64,000 nucleotides of DNA, taken from positions 186,001 through 250,000 of the forward strand of contig JAUJYZ010000234.1 in the NCBI GenBank assembly GCA_033675265.1, read 5' to 3'. The position numbers were made by a program, and so were the translations under genes. A model generated the notes under the pieces. The model did no database searches, had not been told where the DNA came from, and saw only the letters and a program-made list of their open reading frames with translations. Source of the DNA: Actinostola sp. cb2023. Its lineage: Eukaryota > Cnidaria > Anthozoa > Actiniaria > Actinostolidae. Shown piece by piece: positions 59,204 through 64,000 of this stretch. The first letter of the stretch is position 1, and the number at the start of each line of letters is the position of its first letter.

Positions 59204-62200
59204 TTCGCTGCTAATCGCTACAGATTACTCAAGTACAAAGACATCGTTCAAGAACACACGTGAAGCTAATACATAAACTCAAATCAACTCTTATTATTCT
59301 CTTTCTTTTCTTTCTTATTTCTTTTTGTTTTGGCCGCATATTGCGTCCTTTGTTTTGCGAAATGGTTTAATTATTGTATAGCGAATTGGATTAATATTAA
59401 TAGTCCATAAACCACATTATTTGAGAATAATCGTCATAAATGCCATCAAAACATCCTATAAACATTTAATCATATTACGTTGTCACGTGTATTGTCTAAA
59501 AGTGGACACAACTTGCGATCATTCTTTAGGTTGTTAATGGCAAATAAAGGCTTTTGGATTCAAAGTGTTTGACTCAAGCGTTTGTTTTCCAAACCCTGTG
59601 CTCCGCGCTGATGTTACGGAAGCGGTAAAAACGCTTCTATTTCCCGGCGAGTGCCGTTTTCACTCGAATCTCATTTGACTGTAAAATCTACGTTTATTTT
59701 ACGTCAAGAGGAAGTTCTTATGTTGATCTTCACCAACACCATTTTCAATAAAAGTTAATAAAAGATTAACATCGAAATTGATCAAAATATGATGTAGTGG
59801 AAATAAATCGGCAAAATATGGCGTAACACGAAGAAACTTATTGCGAAAAAAGAGTAGCAAAAATGAACTGGTGTTATATTAACTTTGCCTTAATTTCTAT
59901 CTTGGTGTTGTATTTGCTCATTGTAGTTTCTACTGGCGACAATAATGTTCATTTAGCACCGTTATACTATTATAAGACTAGTAACATTAGGTTTTAAGGT
60001 TTATAAACAGCAGGGGTGCCTCATATCATAAAGACTGACCAAATTGAAACATTACCAAGACACACATACACATATATAATTGAAATACAACTATTATCCA
60101 AGCGCGTAGACAGTCGTTGTAGACACGATTGCTTCTCGAGACTGCGATAAAGTGCTTCATGAATAAAGTAGCTGACAACATATCCTCACAAACTCAAACT
60201 TGTGGGTTTTCGTTGGGTTTTCACTGAAATCGGTCTTTTTGATGATCCGCAAGAAAATGCTTTCTATTTCCTGTTAGTTTGTAAAGACGTATTTGGTATG
60301 TACTTAGGCGATCGCAGTTTCTGTGGATGAGTTCCTGATTCGCTGTACAAGTGTCTAAAGTATACACAAGTGACTGAGAAACCCGACCTGTAAACCTGTC
60401 ATACGATCAAGTTTTCTATTTGTGTAAAGTTCTTACAGTTTTTCGTATGTTATACTATATTGCCCCAGGCATCATTAAGTACCATTAGAGATTATAATAT
60501 TTTATCAAAAACCCGCGTAATGTACTGACAGTATTACACGTTTATCAAATTTTGACAGAATTGCTGATGTTCATTTATATATAGTGCTATTTATATGTTC
60601 ATAGAATGACTCAGGATAGAGTACCTCGGTTGTTCAAACACATGAAAACAGATTACTTAATGGTTCGCCCTTCGATTCTATTATACCTCAATAACCATTG
60701 ATCAGTGTGCCCAGATTAAGCCGGATTTTTTTCTATAAACTTTCTACTCTCGTGAATTCTGGTTGTTTATTGACTGAGTCAGAACAGGGTTTCTGAAATT
60801 AGATTTTCCTACGGAGGGTTTAATCCTACTCCATTGTAGCTACGTTAAGTTGTATCTGTGAGGATCGGCTGTACTCGACAGAAAGTAGAAACACTCGTAC
60901 TGAAACAGCTGGCTTGTTTTAAACATCACAAAACAACTTCAATATTACCACATCGAAATAATACTTGCATAAAATACTAAAAATAGCTAAAATATTATCT
61001 AAAAGAAGACCGGATGGTGTACTGAGGGCTATAAAATAACAAGAATTTAAGCTTATCTAAGAAAACAAACGTAGAGTAAGAATATACAAAATTACAAACA
61101 CGTATATCAACACTACAACACTACAAGCGTACCGATAATACTCGAGAAATAGCTCAGGATACCAATAAAATGCTTTGGAGCTGTTAAACAACAAAACAGA
61201 AAAACAAATTGACGATAAAGTACATTAAAACCAATTTGAAATACAACGAATGAGAGAGTGTTTGTACTACATGCCATACCAAGGAGAGGAACCAGGAATT
61301 TCAAGATCGTAGAGGGTTTTCTCTTTGACCACTGCTAAGTCATCGTCCATTTTCCTATCCGCATGGAATAAGAACACCTTACGTCGTATCTTGGCAGACT
61401 GACTGTCTGCACCTCACAGTACGATCGACTGAAGTGTCTTCTATTCGTTCTAGTTTAGATTAACAATGAACAGGAAGTACAAAACGCCTGTTTTTATGTA
61501 CAAATCCCCCGTGGGAGAGGGGGGTCCGGATTGGTTGATTGATATAAAATCGTTGTCTTGTTTTTCTTCGATTTTGTTATCGGAAAAGCTTACAAATGAA
61601 TGGTAATTTGTTTCTTTATTCGAAGAGAAGTAGAACTAGACTTTAAAGTTTGAAATGATGATTTTATTCGACTCTGAATTCCGCTGCTTTGGGCATTGTT
61701 GGCATAGCAAAACTGTACGAAACTCGCCTTACCCCATCCCCCTACAAACACACATATCAGTGACATTAGTCTTTGAATTCATTTTGACCACCACTTTAAA
61801 GGTGTCAAGCATGGAGCTGTAGTCGCAAATTAACAATGTTCCTTTTAAAAATTAACGAAGAAAGCTAACAACACTTTAGAAACAAACGTTTTCTTTTTCT
61901 CGCAAAAAAGATTCGAAAGTAATTCAAACCTCAATTATATAACGCGCGGAAAAGATAGATGATGGTATGACAGCGAGTTGGTACAAAACCTTACTGAGTC
62001 TCTCCGGTGATTGGACAGTTTTAGTTGATAGGCGTGTAGTTCATAGATTATAACAGGCACTTACACGTAAATTAACGCCGGTAAAAAGCACTAATTTTGC
62101 AGTGGTCTGAGTTGAAAACACATGCAAAGGCGCCAAACTTTGTATGACTGAAAAACCTACCATTGTTATTATTCGAACGTCGGGTCTTAGAAAATTATCA

Positions 62201-63080
62201 GACCATCGCGGAAGGACGTTGACAGGGGAAGTGAGAATCAAGCGGGCCTTATCAAATACAAGACATGATCGTATAAAGGAAATAGCTTAAAACACACAGA
62301 ATAAACATCATTTCGACTTGCTGTATTGTCATATGTAAAACAAAAACACTCTTTGATGATCGAAGTTTCTTTATTTAGTGTACAGTGTACTAAGAGTACA
62401 TCATGTACAACATGGCATTTTAATCTTACTTTGTACAGTGTCGGATCTGCAATAATAGTTTTTATGATGATCACTGATCGATAACCCTAAAAGACCAAAG
62501 GATGACGAAACGCGACAGAAATTTCATGTATTATGCGGAAGCATGGGTAGTTCAATTCCTGGTGTGACTGAGTAGAGTCAGTTGTCTGTTCGTTCTAGCT
62601 CTCTCTTGGGCTTCGAGGGTTTTCTCCGGTTTTCCTCCCTCAGTAAATGATGACGTATTGGGTGTCAGGAGGCCACTGGGTGTTTAGCACATCGAATGTA
62701 GTAAGAAGTGTGTGTGGACCGTCAACCTCGTTGAAAAGCGGTTACGACATTAAAAGAAAGTGTATTTGTAAACGCTTCTGCTCTACACCATCACTGAGCT
62801 GAAAAAACTAACTAACACGCCGAAATGTTTTCTGGTTTAAATTAAACTGAATTTACTGCGGTTCTCAGTATTATGCGAACTCAGACAAAAAACAAGAAAT
62901 ACGTTGCTGAAGTTCCAGACCTTTTCGCCGCCGATATAACCATTCTATCTATTTCCCTATGAGTCGAACGTTCTTCGTTATAATGTGTTAATTATGAGTT
63001 TATATTTTAAGTAGGCAATCCTCTGTATTAATCAACAGGTTTTCGACGACTTCAATTCATTAAGAAATCTATGATTCGTT
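59204..63080. other. Upstream region of KIF26; no gene supported
   Basis: Immediately upstream of the KIF26 ATG an in-frame TAA lies about 25 bases away, with a possible acceptor (CTGTAG) between it and the ATG, so further 5' exons are possible. A small minus-strand frame at 61356-61273 (MDDDLAVVKEKTLYDLEIPG...) has a start, a possible donor (GTATGG) and a stop, but its phase does not fit the next exon. A TTTTCTCCGGTTTTCCTCC motif at 62620-62638 looks repetitive. Otherwise nothing is recognised. Confidence 0.4.
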
Positions 63081-63094
63081 TGTACAAATGAGCT

Positions 63095-63350
63095 TCAAAA
63101 CAACCATGCAATCAGCGAGTTTTTCAATTAACCAATCAATGAACATTCGAAGCAACAGATGTCAATCATTAAAACAAGCCAATCAACAAGTATAATTGCA
63201 ACTACTGTCAATCATAACAATTAACCAATCAACAAGAGGTGTCAGTCATAACAAGACCATTCAACAGCAATTTGAAAACCAACAATGATTGACCAATCAA
63301 GGATCCATAAAACATCTGTCAATCATGGCAATTGACCAATCAATGAAGGT
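63095..63350. repeat. Degenerate array of CCAATCA words
   Basis: (A)ACCAATCAA or GCCAATCAAC appears near 63130, 63178, 63222, 63291 and 63335, alternating with TGTCAATCAT (63159, 63206, 63315) and TGTCAGTCATAAC (63239). Spacing is about 40-50 bp. It looks like a decayed tandem repeat; CCAAT also happens to be the NF-Y site. Confidence 0.65.
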
Positions 63351-64000
63351 TTTGTGAATCAATTAAGAAATCAAGTATATCCGTACAGCAGCATGTTGCT
63401 GAACAAATTATGTTTGTCCGCGTCGCTCTCAAGACATATGTTGTTTTTTTCACTATTAAAAGTGTTTTGTTTACATTGATAATAGAACCAAATCTCATTT
63501 TCATAAGTACATATAAGTACACATCTATTAGTTTTACGATATCTTCAATTCTTTCAAGTACAAAGATAACAAACCTGTTACAGGAAAAACTCTCAGACGA
63601 ACAATCCTTGACAAAATTTCTCAAAGAACCAAAAAGATAAAGAATTGCATTAAAAAGATATTTGAATATCGGCGCGAGAACTCTATATTTGAGCTACTGT
63701 TAAGATTTCTTAATTTATATAACGTGTTATAACGTTTCAGTTAACGAATAAAGTAATTTTCCTTTCATAAAAGGTAAACAAAGATATCCCTCTTATTACA
63801 ATTACTCTTGCGCGTGAACAAGATGCAACAGCTTGGTTTATAAGTTCAAAATGAAATCTGCGGAGAGTTTTCCTCGTCGCTAAATACTTTAGTACTAATT
63901 TGTTTACTTGTGTATTCGTATTTGTGTACATATGTTATTATTGCGTACGTGAGAAAACGATACTTCTTATCAAGAAATCTTCGGTCAGGCAACGAAAACT
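63351..64000. other. AT-rich sequence with no recognised feature
   Basis: Short open frames on both strands (63340-63640 and 63737-63931) are AT-driven, lack splice support and show no family resemblance. Confidence 0.4.

Noticed and set aside
61113..61304. Hydrophobic minus-strand frame that could suggest a membrane protein
   Set aside because: AT-rich DNA yields hydrophobic frames by chance; no splice or homology support.

Overview
This window is eukaryotic nuclear DNA from an animal, most likely an early-branching marine invertebrate such as a cnidarian or sponge. The genes have GT-AG introns and are metazoan-specific families (cyclin T with a His-rich tail, LASP, Ral, FBXL7, DBF4, KIF26). 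The DNA between exons is AT-rich and crowded with short terminal-inverted-repeat and foldback elements, poly-C/poly-G runs and minisatellites. The species cannot be named from the sequence alone; the phylum is an inference from general repeat style and gene structure.

Layout. Positions 1-8496 (+): the 3' three quarters of a cyclin T gene, entering the window inside the cyclin fold. Positions 10109-17737 (+): a LASP (LIM, nebulin repeats, SH3) gene whose fourth intron holds a 3.7-kb minisatellite and a transposon with an 8-bp target duplication. Positions 21189-22059 (-): a two-exon Ral small GTPase. Positions 23256-24974 (-): a two-exon CCA-adding tRNA nucleotidyltransferase (TRNT1). Positions 29515?/32871-35287 (+): an FBXL7-type F-box/LRR protein with a very long N-terminal region. 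Positions 36645-45840 (+): DBF4, the regulatory subunit of the CDC7 kinase, with a very long C-terminal exon and an apparent one-base frameshift. Positions 47317-59203 (-): a KIF26-type atypical kinesin in 15 coding exons, one of them spliced by a GC-AG intron, lying tail to tail with DBF4. Positions 59204-64000 hold no gene I can support.

The genes are unrelated housekeeping and signalling genes (transcription elongation, actin scaffolding, vesicle traffic and signalling, tRNA maturation, protein degradation, S-phase entry, microtubule-linked signalling). There is no operon-like or pathway cluster. All splice phases were checked by hand and are consistent for cyclin T, LASP, Ral, TRNT1 and KIF26; DBF4 is consistent except for the one-base shift in exon 6.

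The unusual content is mainly in the non-coding DNA: many different TIR/foldback families, several with recognisable target-site duplications, a higher-order minisatellite, a tRNA-derived SINE head, and repeat families that recur at several places in the window. I found no convincing new multi-gene system.
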